Made by a program: the position numbers and the translations under genes. From assembly GCA_963709555.1 (NCBI GenBank), contig CAVPWR010000002.1:186001-250000 (forward strand): a stretch of 64,000 bases of DNA, read 5' to 3'. Of the stretch, positions 31,664-40,436 are shown piece after piece. The notes below the pieces were generated by a model that was not told the DNA's origin, searched no databases, and saw only the letters and a list, made by a program, of their open reading frames with translations. The DNA is from Sulfurisoma sp963709555. Lineage in GTDB: Bacteria > Pseudomonadota > Gammaproteobacteria > Burkholderiales > Rhodocyclaceae. How positions within the stretch are numbered: the stretch's first letter is position 1; each line of letters begins with the position of its first letter.

Positions 31664-32056
31664 ATGGAACACCTGACTCCAAAAGAGACCGCAGAATTTC
31701 TGCACCACAATCCCAAGGCGCTGTTCGTCGACTGCCGCAGCGAGATGGAATTCCTCTTCGTCGGCCACCCCGCCGGGGCGCTGCACGTGTCGTGGAACGA
31801 TGGTCCCGACTGGGACGTCAATCCGCATTTCGTCGGCGAGGTGAAAAAGTTCGCCGGCCACGTCCATGATCGCCCCGTCGTGCTGATCTGCCGCAGCGGC
31901 AACCGTTCCATAGACGCCGGCAATGCGCTGGAAACCGCCGGCTTTACCCGTGTTTACAACGTGCTGCACGGCTTCGAGGGCGAGCTCGACGACACCCACC
32001 ATCGCGGTTCGGTGAATGGCTGGCGCTTCGAAGGTTTGCCCTGGGAACAGTGCTGA
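31664..32056 (+). CDS. Single-domain rhodanese (sulfurtransferase)
   Basis: 130-residue cytoplasmic rhodanese. The active-site loop LICRSGNRS carries the persulfide-forming Cys. FVDCRSEMEFLFVGHPAGALHV is the conserved CH2A-type first half, and YNVLHGFEGELD is the C-terminal block. It may mobilise sulfane sulfur. The ATG at 31664 has a strong Shine-Dalgarno. Downstream, after 67 bp, is a TlpA-like redox protein on the same strand. Confidence 0.9.
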   Translation: MEHLTPKETAEFLHHNPKALFVDCRSEMEFLFVGHPAGALHVSWNDGPDWDVNPHFVGEVKKFAGHVHDRPVVLICRSGNRSIDAGNALETAGFTRVYNVLHGFEGELDDTHHRGSVNGWRFEGLPWEQC

Positions 32057-32123
32057 GCTGAATATCGCAGCCGACCCCGGTCGGCTGCGACGGGGAGAGA
32101 CGCATCGGCTACCATGCGCGGCT

Positions 32124-32669
32124 ATGCCGCTCCCATCCCTGATGTCCCGTTTCCTCGACCCCAAGCGCTGGATGCGCTGGATGCTCGAAGCCCTCCTGAT
32201 CATCGCCATCGTCGTCGCCGTGCAGCTGTGGCAGGCGCGCGACCTGCCCGAGGGGCCGGCGCCGGCGCTTGCCGGTACGCTGGCCGACGGTCGCGCGGCC
32301 TCGCTCGCCGACGCGCTCAAGGCCGCCGACGGCAAGCCCGTGCTGGTCGCCTTCTGGGCTACCTGGTGTCCGGTATGCAAAGCCGAGGAGAGCAACATCG
32401 CGGCGGTGGCGCGCGACTGGCCGACGCTGACGATCGCCATGCAGTCGGGCGACGCGGCGGCGGTGGCGAAGCACCTGAAGGAGCGCGGCCTCGATTTCCC
32501 GGCGCTGATCGACGCCGACGGCCGCCTCGCCACGGCCTGGAAGGTGCGCGGCGTGCCCACGCATTTCATCGTCGACAGCCGCGGCATCGTCCGCTTCCAG
32601 CTGGTCGGATACACCACCAGCTTAGGCTTGCGCGCGCGGCTGTGGTGGGCATCGCGCCCGGCGGCGTAG
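32124..32669 (+). CDS. Membrane-anchored TlpA/ScsD-like thiol-disulfide protein
   Basis: 181 residues. One N-terminal transmembrane anchor (MLEALLIIAIVVAVQLW, about residues 19-36) places a thioredoxin fold in the periplasm. The redox motif is FWATWCPVCKAEE (W-C-P-V-C), followed by the cis-Pro loop VRGVPTHFIVD. The family includes ScsD, tied to copper tolerance, and cytochrome c maturation reductases. The ATG at 32124 or the one at 32142 could be used. Its TAG overlaps the GTG of the next gene by one base. Confidence 0.85.
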   Translation: MPLPSLMSRFLDPKRWMRWMLEALLIIAIVVAVQLWQARDLPEGPAPALAGTLADGRAASLADALKAADGKPVLVAFWATWCPVCKAEESNIAAVARDWPTLTIAMQSGDAAAVAKHLKERGLDFPALIDADGRLATAWKVRGVPTHFIVDSRGIVRFQLVGYTTSLGLRARLWWASRPAA

Positions 32670-33943
32670 TGGGCCATCCTCCGGCCTCGCTGGCCTGGTC
32701 GATCTGGACCCTCGGCGCCCTGCTTTACCTCGTCGCCTTCTTCCAGCGCGTCTCGCCGGCGGTGATGACCGACCAGTTGATGGCCGAGTTCGCCATCGGC
32801 GGCGCCGGGCTCGGCAACCTCTCGGCCTACTACTTCTACGCCTACGTCGCGATGCAGATCCCGACCGGCCTGCTGGCCGACCGCTGGGGACCGCGCAAGT
32901 TGCTGGCGAGCGGCACGGCGGTGGCGGCGCTGGGCGGCCTGCTCTTCGCGCTGTCGCCGAGCCTTGCCTGGGCCAGCGCCGGGCGGCTGCTGGTCGGCGC
33001 CGCGGTGGCGGTCGGCTTCGTCTCCATGCTCAAGCTCTCCTCGCACTGGATCGCGCCGCGCCAGTTCGCGCTGGTCTCGGGCCTGCTGCTGATGATGGGG
33101 TTGATCGGCGGCGTCAGCGCCGGGGTGCCGTTGCGGCTGCTGGTCGATGCCTACGGCTGGCGAGCGGTGATGGCGGTGTTCGCCCTGCTCACCGCGCTGC
33201 TGGCGGTGGCGATCTGGCTGTGGGTGCGCGACGACCCGGCCGAGCGCGGCTACGCCAGCCATTTCCACGGCCATGCGGATGGAGCGCGCGAGCACGCGCC
33301 GATACTGCGGAGCCTGGCCCAGGTGCTGTCCTACCGCAACCTCTGGGTGCTGGCGCTGGTGCCGGTGGGCATTTCCGGCGCGGTGCTGACCTTCGCCGGC
33401 CTCTGGGGCGTGCCCTGGCTGCGGCAGGTGCATGGCCTCGACGCCAAAACGGCCGCCGCGATCAATTCGGTGATGCTGGTGGCGTGGGGCGTCGGCGGGC
33501 CGCTGCTCGGCGCGTGGTCGACGCGGATGGGCCGGCGCAAGCCGATCTACCTCGCCAGCGGCATCGTCGCGGTTCTCGGCTGGGCGGCGGTGATCTATGC
33601 CGCGCTGCCGATCTGGGCCCTGGTCGCGGTGCTGGCGCTGACCGGCTTCGCCTCGGGCAACATCATCATCGGCTTCGCCTGGGCCAAGGAATCGGTGCCG
33701 CTGCGGTTGATGGGCACGGCCTCGGGCGTGGCCAACATGGGGCCGCTGATGGGCGGCATGCTGCTGCAGCCCGGCGTCGGCTGGATGCTCGACCGCTACT
33801 GGAGCGGCAGCCTGGCCGGCGGCGCGCGCATCTACGACGCGGCGGCCTACCAGGCCGGTTTTTCGCTGCTGTTCGCCACCGTCGTCGCCGCGCTGATCAT
33901 GCTGCTGTTCGCGCGGGAAAGCCACTGCAGACAGACGACTTAG
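32669..33943 (+). CDS. MFS transporter
   Basis: 424-residue, 12-helix major facilitator. Helix 1-2 carries FFQRVSPAVMTDQLMAEF, the loop 2-3 motif reads LADRWGPRKLL, and the half-repeat appears as STRMGRRKPIYL. This is the subtype that groups with ACS/NarK-like carriers and with the second MFS gene of the window near 56 kb, which has a similar N-terminal half. Start GTG overlaps the preceding stop (TAGTG), so coupling to the TlpA-like gene is likely. Substrate unknown. Confidence 0.85.
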   Translation: MGHPPASLAWSIWTLGALLYLVAFFQRVSPAVMTDQLMAEFAIGGAGLGNLSAYYFYAYVAMQIPTGLLADRWGPRKLLASGTAVAALGGLLFALSPSLAWASAGRLLVGAAVAVGFVSMLKLSSHWIAPRQFALVSGLLLMMGLIGGVSAGVPLRLLVDAYGWRAVMAVFALLTALLAVAIWLWVRDDPAERGYASHFHGHADGAREHAPILRSLAQVLSYRNLWVLALVPVGISGAVLTFAGLWGVPWLRQVHGLDAKTAAAINSVMLVAWGVGGPLLGAWSTRMGRRKPIYLASGIVAVLGWAAVIYAALPIWALVAVLALTGFASGNIIIGFAWAKESVPLRLMGTASGVANMGPLMGGMLLQPGVGWMLDRYWSGSLAGGARIYDAAAYQAGFSLLFATVVAALIMLLFARESHCRQTT

Positions 33944-33950
33944 CCGCGTC

Positions 33951-35436
33951 CTATCCCAAGCCCCTGCGATAGTGGATCGCCTCGGCGACGTGGGCACCGT
34001 GGACGTTCTCTTCGCCGGCAAGATCGGCGATGGTGCGCGCGACCTTCAATACGCGGTGATAGGCGCGCGCCGACAGTTTCAGTTGCGTCATCGCCTGCTT
34101 CAACAGCTGCGCGCCGGTACAGTCCGGCAGGCAATAGCGGTCGATCTCGTCGGGGGTGAGCAGCGCATTGGCCTTGTCCTGGCGCAAGATCTGGCGTCTG
34201 CGCGAGGCCGCGACGCGCTCGCGCACCACGCTCGATGACTCGCCTTCGCCGCGCGAGGCGAGATCCGCCTCGGCCACCGCCGGCACCTGGATCATCAGGT
34301 CGATGCGGTCGAGGAAGGGGCCGGAAAGCTTGCTGCGATATCGCGCCACCTGGTCCGGCGTGCAGCGGCAGCGCGCCTCGCCCAAGTGGCCGCAGGGACA
34401 GGGATTCATCGCCGCGACCAGCTGGAAGCGCGCCGGGAACTCGGCGCGGCGGGCGGCGCGGGCGACGTGGATGTGGCCGGTTTCGAGCGGCTCGCGCAGC
34501 GCCTCGAGCACGCTGCGCTGCGAATTCCGGCAACTCGTCGAGGAAGAGCACGCCATGGTGCGCCAGCGAGATCTCGCCCGGGCGCGGCACGCCGCCGCCG
34601 CCGACCAGCGCCGGGGCGGAGGCCGAGTGGTGAGGCGAACGAAAGGGCCGCTGCGCCCAGCGCGTCGTGTCGAAGGTTCCGCCGAGCGACTGCACCGCCG
34701 CGCTCGCCAAGGCCTCGTCGCGGGTCATCGGCGGCAGGATGCCGGGCAGGCGACTCGCCAGCATCGACTTGCCGGTGCCGGGCGGGCCGCTCATCAGCAG
34801 CGAATGGCCACCGGCGGCGGCGACTTCCAGTGCACGCTTGGCCTGCGCCTGGCCCTTGACCTCGGCGAGATCGGGGTAGGTCGAAAATGTCGGCGCTGGC
34901 GCCACGGCGGCTTCCTGTAGCGGCGCCTGTCCGCCCAGATGGGCGCAGACTTCGAGCAGCGAAACGGCCGGCAGCACGGCCAGGCCGTCGATCAGGGCGG
35001 CCTCGGCGGCGCTCTCGCGCGGCAGCACGAAGCTGCGGCCGTTGCCGGCGGCGGCGAGGCACATGGCCAGTGCGCCGCGTATCGGCCGCAGCTCGCCCGA
35101 GAGCGAAAGTTCGCCGGCGAATTCGTGGCGGTCGAGGCCATCGGCCTTGATTTGCCCCGAGGCGATCAGGATGCCCAGTGCGATGGGCAGGTCGAAGCGG
35201 CCGGATTCCTTGGGCAGGTCCGCCGGCGCGAGATTGACGGTAATGCGTCGCGCCGGGAATTCGAAGTTGCCGTTCTGGATGGCGGCGCGGACGCGGTCGC
35301 GTGCTTCCTTGACCTCGGTGTCGGGCAGGCCGACCAGGGTGAAGGAGGGCAGGCCGGCGGCGAGATGGACCTCGACCGTGACTTCCGGCGCCGCCATGCC
35401 TGCGAGCGCACGGCTCCTCAGCACGGCGAGCGTCAT
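33951..35436 (-). CDS. comM: ComM/YifB-family AAA+ ATPase (one frame break)
   Basis: Mg-chelatase-like AAA+ helicase of about 494 residues. In naturally competent bacteria ComM drives branch migration during integration of transforming DNA; many non-competent species also carry it. The N-terminal Lon-protease-like fold (VHLAAGLPSFTLVGLPDTEV) precedes the ATPase with Walker A MSGPPGTGKSMLA and Walker B GVLFLDELPEF, then MNPCPCGHLG and the C-terminal RAYHRVLKVARTIADL. A surplus G in TTCGCAGC at about 34525 breaks the frame after PEF. The stop is the TAG at 33951. It follows ubiK by 7 bp. Confidence 0.92.
34884..34905 (-). repeat. Dispersed 20-bp motif, copy 7
   Basis: GTGGCGCCAGCGCCGACATTTT on the minus strand, i.e. 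the coding strand of comM. It is read A-P-A-P-T-F, opposite in orientation to most other gene-borne copies. Confidence 0.5.
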
Positions 35437-35443
35437 GGATCGA

Positions 35444-35686
35444 TTACTTGGCGTGGAGTCTGGTTTCGAGTTCGCTTACGCGCGCCTCGAGTGCGGCGAT
35501 CCTGCGCCGCGTCTCGGCCAGCACCTCACGCTGCACGTCGAATTCCTCGCGTGTCACGAGATTGAGTCGGGTCAGTCCGCTGGAGAGAAAGGCCTTGACG
35601 TTCTTTTCGATGTCGCCGGCCGGGGTGGCGGCAAGCAGGGCCGAAAACCTGGCGCTGAATTCTTCGAGGGCTTTGGGATCGAGCAT
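35444..35686 (-). CDS. ubiK: UbiK ubiquinone-biosynthesis accessory factor (BMFP)
   Basis: 80-residue BMFP/YqiC family protein. MLDPKALEEFSARFSALL followed by VKAFLSSGLTRLNLVTREEFDVQ is diagnostic, and a C-terminal coiled coil (RRRIAALEARVSELETRL) supports trimerisation. UbiK assists UbiJ in aerobic ubiquinone synthesis and binds lipids. The ATG at 35684-35686 is preferred over an upstream ATG at 35710, because it gives the family N-terminus. Forms an operon with comM. Confidence 0.92.
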   Translation of the reverse strand: MLDPKALEEFSARFSALLAATPAGDIEKNVKAFLSSGLTRLNLVTREEFDVQREVLAETRRRIAALEARVSELETRLHAK

Positions 35687-35789
35687 GGCATCTGGCCGAA
35701 TGGATTTCAATGGAAAAGTCTAGCACGTCGCCAGAAGTTGCCAACTTGCGTGGCCGGCACGGGCATCTGCGCTGCACGCACCGAAATAA

Positions 35790-35840
35790 TGCACTTAAAT
35801 GGTGCAAAGGTGGACGGCCATTGCGCAAAGTAGTGCGCCA
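35790..35840 (+). promoter_or_regulatory. Two NtrC-type binding sites
   Basis: TGCACTTAAATGGTGCA (35790-35806) fits the GCAC-N6/7-GGTGC dyad of NtrC closely. A second, weaker dyad, GCGC-AAAGTA-GTGCGC, follows about 32 bp downstream. They lie roughly 60-110 bp before the sigma-54 promoter, the usual enhancer position. Confidence 0.65.
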
Positions 35841-35899
35841 CACCGCTCATCTGGCTGATTTGTGTTCATATCTAATTGATAAAATTAAATAATTAATTC

Positions 35900-35914
35900 T
35901 GGCACGGTCCGTGC
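35900..35914 (+). promoter_or_regulatory. Sigma-54 (-24/-12) promoter
   Basis: TGGCAC-GGTCC-GTGC matches the TGGCAC-N5-TTGC consensus except for one base. It lies about 40 bp before the porin start and drives porin-glnK-amtB under nitrogen limitation by inference. Confidence 0.65.
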
Positions 35915-35952
35915 TGTGGGTTGTTTGTACAACTTTCACATCGGAGGCAATC

Positions 35953-36895
35953 ATGTATCGCAAACTTATCGTATCCCTGATCGCCTCGGCGAGCCTTGCT
36001 CCGCTGGCGGTGAGCGCGCAGACCGCTGCGCCGGCAACTGCGGCCGCACCTGCCTCGCCGCATACGGTGACCGGCAACTTCATGCTCACCAGCGACTACC
36101 GTTTCCGTGGCCTGTCGCAGACCTTCAGGCTGCCGGCCGTGCAGGGTGGCATCGATTATTCGCACACGAGCGGCTTCTATCTTGGCACTTGGGCGTCGAA
36201 CGTCAGCGGCAACCAGTATCCCAACGGCGCGTCGATGGAATGGGACTTCTACGGCGGCTTCAAGTTCGAGCCGGCCAAGGACTGGATCATCGATCTCGGT
36301 GTGCTTCACTACTACTATCCGGGTGCATGGATCTCCAACGTAGCGCCGAACACGGGCAACACCAAGTTCGACAACACCGAGATCTATGCCGCTATCGCCT
36401 ACAAGTGGATGAGCCTCAAGTACTCGCATACCGTCACCGACCTGTTCGGCATCCGCAGCGAAATATATGTCCCGCCTGCGGTCGGCGGTCTGGCGCAGAA
36501 CTGCGGCATCGACAGTTCGGGCGTGGCCTACACAACCCGGCCGGCGCCAACGGTACGCCCAGCACGGCTGCTTCGATCCCTCAGGCAGTTCGAAGGGTTC
36601 AGGCTACACCGACTTCACCGTCAATTATCCCGCGTCCGAAAAGGCCACCGTGGTCTTCCACGTCGGCCACCAGTCGGTCAAGAACTACGGCGACCTGAGC
36701 TACACCGATTGGAAGCTCGGCATCAACTACGACATCGGTTCAGGCTGGATCCTCGGTGCGGCCTATGTCGACACCAACGCCAAGGAGTCGTTCTACCGCT
36801 ACTTCAATGGCACCCCGTCCGGTGCCACTTCGCCGGACAGCGTCAAGGACATCAGCAGCGGCACGGCCATCGTATCCATCGGCAAGTCTTTCTGA
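35953..36895 (+). CDS. TorF-like outer-membrane porin (two frame breaks)
   Basis: Secreted beta-barrel of about 310 residues. The signal peptide is MYRKLIVSLIASASLAPLAVSA. The barrel starts TGNFMLTSDYRFRGLSQTF, the hallmark of the TIGR02001/TorF putative porin family that precedes glnK-amtB in many betaproteobacteria. Alternating strands end with the C-terminal Phe of GTAIVSIGKSF, as outer-membrane proteins do. In the middle, SGVAY, NPAGANGTPST and CFDPSGSSKGSGYTDF lie in three successive frames (near 36534 and 36568). Two missing bases explain this. The protein may pass ammonium or small nitrogen compounds; this is inferred from context only. Confidence 0.82.
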
Positions 36896-36920
36896 AATAT
36901 CCAACAGTAAAGGAGCAGAC

Positions 36921-37259
36921 ATGAAACTGGTCACCGCAATCATCAAGCCGTTCAAGCTTGACGAAGTGCGTGAAGCCCTCGCCGCCGTAGGCGTGCAGGG
37001 AATCACCGTCACCGAAGTCAAAGGCTTCGGCCGCCAGAAGGGCCACACCGAGCTGTATCGCGGCGCCGAATACGTCGTCGATTTCCTGCCCAAGGTGAAG
37101 CTCGAGGCCGCCGTCAAGGACGACATGCTCGAGGGCTGCATCGAAGCCATCGAGAAATCCGCCAGCACCGGCAAGATCGGCGACGGCAAGATTTTCGTCT
37201 TCAACCTCGAACAATGCATCCGCATCCGCACCGGCGAGTCCGGCGACGAAGCGCTCTGA
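36921..37259 (+). CDS. glnK: PII nitrogen regulatory protein GlnK
   Basis: 112-residue trimeric PII signal protein. The T-loop HTELYRGAEYVVDFLPKVK includes the uridylylated Tyr51, and the B-loop STGKIGDGKIFV and C-loop complete ATP and 2-oxoglutarate binding. Linked to amtB, so the expected role is to plug AmtB when nitrogen is replete and to report nitrogen status to NtrB/GlnE. AAAGGAG precedes the ATG. Second gene of the porin-glnK-amtB operon. Confidence 0.96.
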   Translation: MKLVTAIIKPFKLDEVREALAAVGVQGITVTEVKGFGRQKGHTELYRGAEYVVDFLPKVKLEAAVKDDMLEGCIEAIEKSASTGKIGDGKIFVFNLEQCIRIRTGESGDEAL

Positions 37260-37283
37260 CTTGAGACTGCCAGGAGAACCATC

Positions 37284-38816
37284 ATGAAGAAATTGCTAGG
37301 AATCCTGCTCGCGGCCGCGGCCCTGAGCTTCGGCGGAGCGGCCAGTGCCGAGCCCGCCTCGCCCATGCTGATGGCGCAGGCCGCAGCGCCAGCCGGCATG
37401 AGCGGCATGGCCGCTGAAGCCAAGCCGGCCGAGGCGGCAGCCCCCGCTGCTGCCGTAACCGCTCCTGCAGCCGCACCCGCAGCCGCAGCCACACCTGCGG
37501 CACCCACCATCAACAAGGGCGACAACGCCTGGATCATCGTCGCCACGGCCTTCGTCATCCTCATGAGCATCCCCGGCCTCGCGCTGTTCTACGGCGGCCT
37601 GGTGCGCAGCAAGAACATGCTGTCGGTGCTGATGCAGGTGTTCACCGTATTCTCGCTGGTGACGGTGCTGTGGGTCGTCTATGGCTACAGCGTCGCCTTC
37701 ACCGAGGGCAATGCCTTCTTCGGCAGCCTCGACAAGCTGTTCCTCAAGGGCATCACGCCGGACTCGATCGCCGCCACCTTCAGCAAGGGTGTCGGCATCT
37801 CCGAGTTCATCTTCGTCGCCTTCCAGGGCGCGTTCGCGGCCATCACCTGCGGCCTGATCGTCGGCGCCTTCGCCGAACGCATCAAGTTCTCCGCAGTGCT
37901 GCTGTTCACCGTGCTGTGGTTCACCTTCAGCTACCTGCCGATGACGCACATGGTCTGGTACTGGGCGGGTCCGGACGGCTACGTGTCGGCTGAAGCAGCC
38001 GAGAAACTCGGTGCCACGGCGGGCTATCTGTTCCAGAAGGGCGCGCTCGACTTCGCCGGCGGTACGGTGGTGCACATCAACGCCGCCATCGCCGGTCTGG
38101 TCGGTGCCTACATGGTCGGCAAGCGCGTCGGCTACGGCAAGGACTCGATGGCCCCGCACTCGCTGACCTTCACCATGATCGGCGCCTCGCTGCTGTGGTT
38201 CGGCTGGTTCGGCTTCAACGCCGGCTCGGCGCTCGAAGCCAACGGCGTCGCGGCTCTGGCCTTCGTCAATACCTGGCTGGCCACGGCTGCCGCGGCGATG
38301 TCCTGGATGGTGGTGGAATGGCTGGTCAAGGGCAAGCCCTCGATGCTCGGTGCCGCATCCGGTGCCGTCTCGGGCCTCGTCGCCATCACCCCGGCCGCCG
38401 GCTTCGTCGGTGTGGTCGGTGCGCTGGCGATCGGCCTGCTTGCCGGTGTGATCTGCCTGTGGGGCGTCAATGGCCTCAAGAAGCTGCTCGGTGCGGACGA
38501 CTCGCTCGACGTGTTCGGCGTGCATGGCGTCGGCGGCATCCTCGGCGCGCTGCTCACCGGCGTGTTCGCGGCGCCCAGCCTCGGCGGCAGCGGAGTCTAC
38601 GACTACGTCGCCAACAAGGTCGCCGACAACTACGACATCATGGGCCAGGTCATCATCCAGGCCACGGGCGTGGGCGTCACCCTCGTCTGGTCCGGTGTGG
38701 TCGCCTTCGTCGCCTACAAGATCGTCGATATCTTCGTCGGCCTGCGCGTGGCTGAAGAAGAGGAGCGCGAGGGTCTGGACATCGTGTCCCACGGCGAATC
38801 GGCTTACCACGGCTAA
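37284..38816 (+). CDS. amtB: Ammonium transporter AmtB with Ala/Pro-rich N-terminal extension
   Basis: 510 residues; a signal peptide (MKKLLGILLAAAALSFGGAASA), then about 50 Ala/Pro-rich residues, then the 11-helix Amt core from NKGDNAWIIVATAFV. The pore's twin histidines are in DFAGGTVVHINAA and VFGVHGVGG. The phenylalanine gate region and the FYGGLVRSKN block are standard. The extension would face the periplasm ahead of helix 1 and makes this protein longer than typical AmtB (about 400-430). It follows glnK by 24 bp with AGGAG in front of the start, and a strong intrinsic terminator lies behind it. Confidence 0.95.
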   Translation: MKKLLGILLAAAALSFGGAASAEPASPMLMAQAAAPAGMSGMAAEAKPAEAAAPAAAVTAPAAAPAAAATPAAPTINKGDNAWIIVATAFVILMSIPGLALFYGGLVRSKNMLSVLMQVFTVFSLVTVLWVVYGYSVAFTEGNAFFGSLDKLFLKGITPDSIAATFSKGVGISEFIFVAFQGAFAAITCGLIVGAFAERIKFSAVLLFTVLWFTFSYLPMTHMVWYWAGPDGYVSAEAAEKLGATAGYLFQKGALDFAGGTVVHINAAIAGLVGAYMVGKRVGYGKDSMAPHSLTFTMIGASLLWFGWFGFNAGSALEANGVAALAFVNTWLATAAAAMSWMVVEWLVKGKPSMLGAASGAVSGLVAITPAAGFVGVVGALAIGLLAGVICLWGVNGLKKLLGADDSLDVFGVHGVGGILGALLTGVFAAPSLGGSGVYDYVANKVADNYDIMGQVIIQATGVGVTLVWSGVVAFVAYKIVDIFVGLRVAEEEEREGLDIVSHGESAYHG

Positions 38817-38877
38817 AGCATCCACCCCCGGCCTTCCAGCGGAAGGTCGACGGGAAAGTTTCCTCCCTGCGATTTTC

Positions 38878-38906
38878 GGGCACCGGCAACGGTGCCCGTT
38901 TTTTTT
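38878..38906 (+). terminator. Intrinsic terminator of the amtB operon
   Basis: GGGCACCGGCAACGGTGCCC hairpin (8-bp stem, GCAA loop) followed by GTTTTTTTT. The same 20-base stem-loop is used at 40273. Confidence 0.9.
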
Positions 38907-38924
38907 GCTTGCGGCAGCGAAGCC

Positions 38925-39836
38925 TCAGCCGCGACCCTGCCGCCACGGCGCGCCGCCGAACTCCTCGACCAGGAAATCCACCATCGCCCGCACCTTGGGC
39001 GAAAGGTTGCGGCCGCTGGGATAGGTGGCGAACAGCGGCACCGGCTCGACGTGGTGCCAGTCGGCGAGGATGGGCACCAGCTTGCCGCCGCGAATGGCGT
39101 CGCCGACGATGACGTCGGTCAGGCGCGTGATGCCCACGCCGGCCACGGCCAGCTGCAGGACGGTTTCGGCATTGTTCGCGGCGACATTGCCGGCGACCTG
39201 CACCACGCGGATGCCATCGTCGGTGTCGAAGGGCCACCGGCGCAGGGCCGGCAGGCTGGTGATCCACAAGCAGTTGTGCCGCTGCAGGTCGTCGGGTGTC
39301 CGCGGGGTGCCGTGGCGCGCCAGGTAGTCGGGTGCCGCGCAGATCACCCGCTCCAGATTGCAGATGCGCCGCGCCACCGTGGATGATTCTTCCAGGGTAC
39401 CGATGCGGATCGCCAAGTCGATGCCTTCCTCCATGGCGCCCGCCTGGTGGTCGCTGATGGTGATGTCCATCTCGACCGCGGGGTGACGCGCCAGAAAACG
39501 TGGAATGGCCGGCGCCAGCTGGTGCATGCCGAAGGCGGATCCGCAGTGAAGGCGCAGCAGGCCGCGCGGGCTGGCGCCGGCCTGCGCGATCTCCGCCTCC
39601 GCCTCGTCCAGTGCGGTCAGGATCGGGCGGGATCGGGCGTAGAAAGCTTCCCCCTCGGCCGTCAGTTGCAGACGGCGCGTGGTGCGGTGCAGGAGCCGGG
39701 CGCCCAGTCGGTCTTCGAGTCGCGTCACCAGCTTGGACAGGGCCGATGGCGTCAGGCCAATATCCCGCGCCGCGGCGGAAAACCCTCCGGTTTCCACGGC
39801 ACGAACAAAAGCGGTCATTTCGGCGGTGCGATCCAT
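38925..39836 (-). CDS. LysR-family transcriptional regulator
   Basis: 303-residue LTTR. The N-terminal winged helix (MTAFVRAVETGGFSAAARD, TPSALSKLVTRLEDRLGARLL, RTTRRLQLTAEGEAFY) and a periplasmic-binding-like effector domain are complete. It is divergent from a small membrane-protein gene across 121 bp, which probably holds the autoregulatory T-N11-A site, although I could not fix one. The effector is unknown. It converges with amtB behind that operon's terminator. Confidence 0.92.
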   Translation of the reverse strand: MDRTAEMTAFVRAVETGGFSAAARDIGLTPSALSKLVTRLEDRLGARLLHRTTRRLQLTAEGEAFYARSRPILTALDEAEAEIAQAGASPRGLLRLHCGSAFGMHQLAPAIPRFLARHPAVEMDITISDHQAGAMEEGIDLAIRIGTLEESSTVARRICNLERVICAAPDYLARHGTPRTPDDLQRHNCLWITSLPALRRWPFDTDDGIRVVQVAGNVAANNAETVLQLAVAGVGITRLTDVIVGDAIRGGKLVPILADWHHVEPVPLFATYPSGRNLSPKVRAMVDFLVEEFGGAPWRQGRG

Positions 39837-39957
39837 GGCCTTATTATGGACAGAAATTCATCAATGTTGTTCCAGATGTAGTGATTGTTCTTATATCAGA
39901 GTGCAATTAGACTGAAGCCCATCAGATGTTGCAATGCACCACTTGCCGGAGGCAATC

Positions 39958-40161
39958 ATGTCACTCCTCAATACGTCCGAGATCGACCACGTCCGCGAAC
40001 TGCGCGCCGATGAAATGCAGCAATTGCGGAAACGCGCTTTTGCGCGGTTGGCGGACTATGGCCGACTGTTCGGCGCCACCGTGGTTTCGGTGTTGCTGGC
40101 CATCAGTGAAGGCTTGCGTCCCCTGTTTTCCTGGAATCCCCGGGCGAAAGGCCCTCGCTAA
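39958..40161 (+). CDS. Small single-helix membrane protein
   Basis: 67 residues with no family I recognise. A charged N-terminal helix (IDHVRELRADEMQQLRKRAF) is followed by one hydrophobic helix (YGRLFGATVVSVLLAISEGL) and a basic tail. GGAGG eight bases before the ATG supports translation; an upstream ATG (39934) lacks that. It is divergent from the LysR gene and followed by an intrinsic terminator, so it is probably a one-gene transcript controlled by that regulator. Confidence 0.6.
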   Translation: MSLLNTSEIDHVRELRADEMQQLRKRAFARLADYGRLFGATVVSVLLAISEGLRPLFSWNPRAKGPR

Positions 40162-40272
40162 TCCGCGACGGGTCGCGGCAAAGCCTTGTCGGCCTGAGTC
40201 CACCGGGTGCTGCCGCCGGTCCGTGCTTTGCCCGAACCCCCGCCCGAATCTCCAACCTGACTCCCGCCCGAC

Positions 40273-40299
40273 GGGCACCGGCAACGGTGCCCTTTTTTT
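40273..40299 (+). terminator. Intrinsic terminator of the small membrane-protein gene
   Basis: GGGCACCGGCAACGGTGCCC followed by seven T's, identical in stem-loop sequence to the terminator behind amtB. Confidence 0.9.
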
Positions 40300-40300
40300 G

Positions 40301-40321
40301 AAAAGTCGGCGCTGGCGACAC
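40301..40321 (-). repeat. Dispersed 20-bp motif, copy 8 (intergenic)
   Basis: TGTCGCCAGCGCCGACTTTT on the minus strand, two bases beyond the terminator T-run. It lies between two plus-strand genes and outside any gene. Confidence 0.55.
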
Positions 40322-40436
40322 GCCGATGCGGGGCTACTGGGCCTAGAATGAGCGGCGACTTTGTTCGTTCAAGCTTGAAGGAGATGTTCGCGCCCCGCCG
40401 CGTTGCAGCGGGTTTCCGCTGGCCGATTCCATTTTC

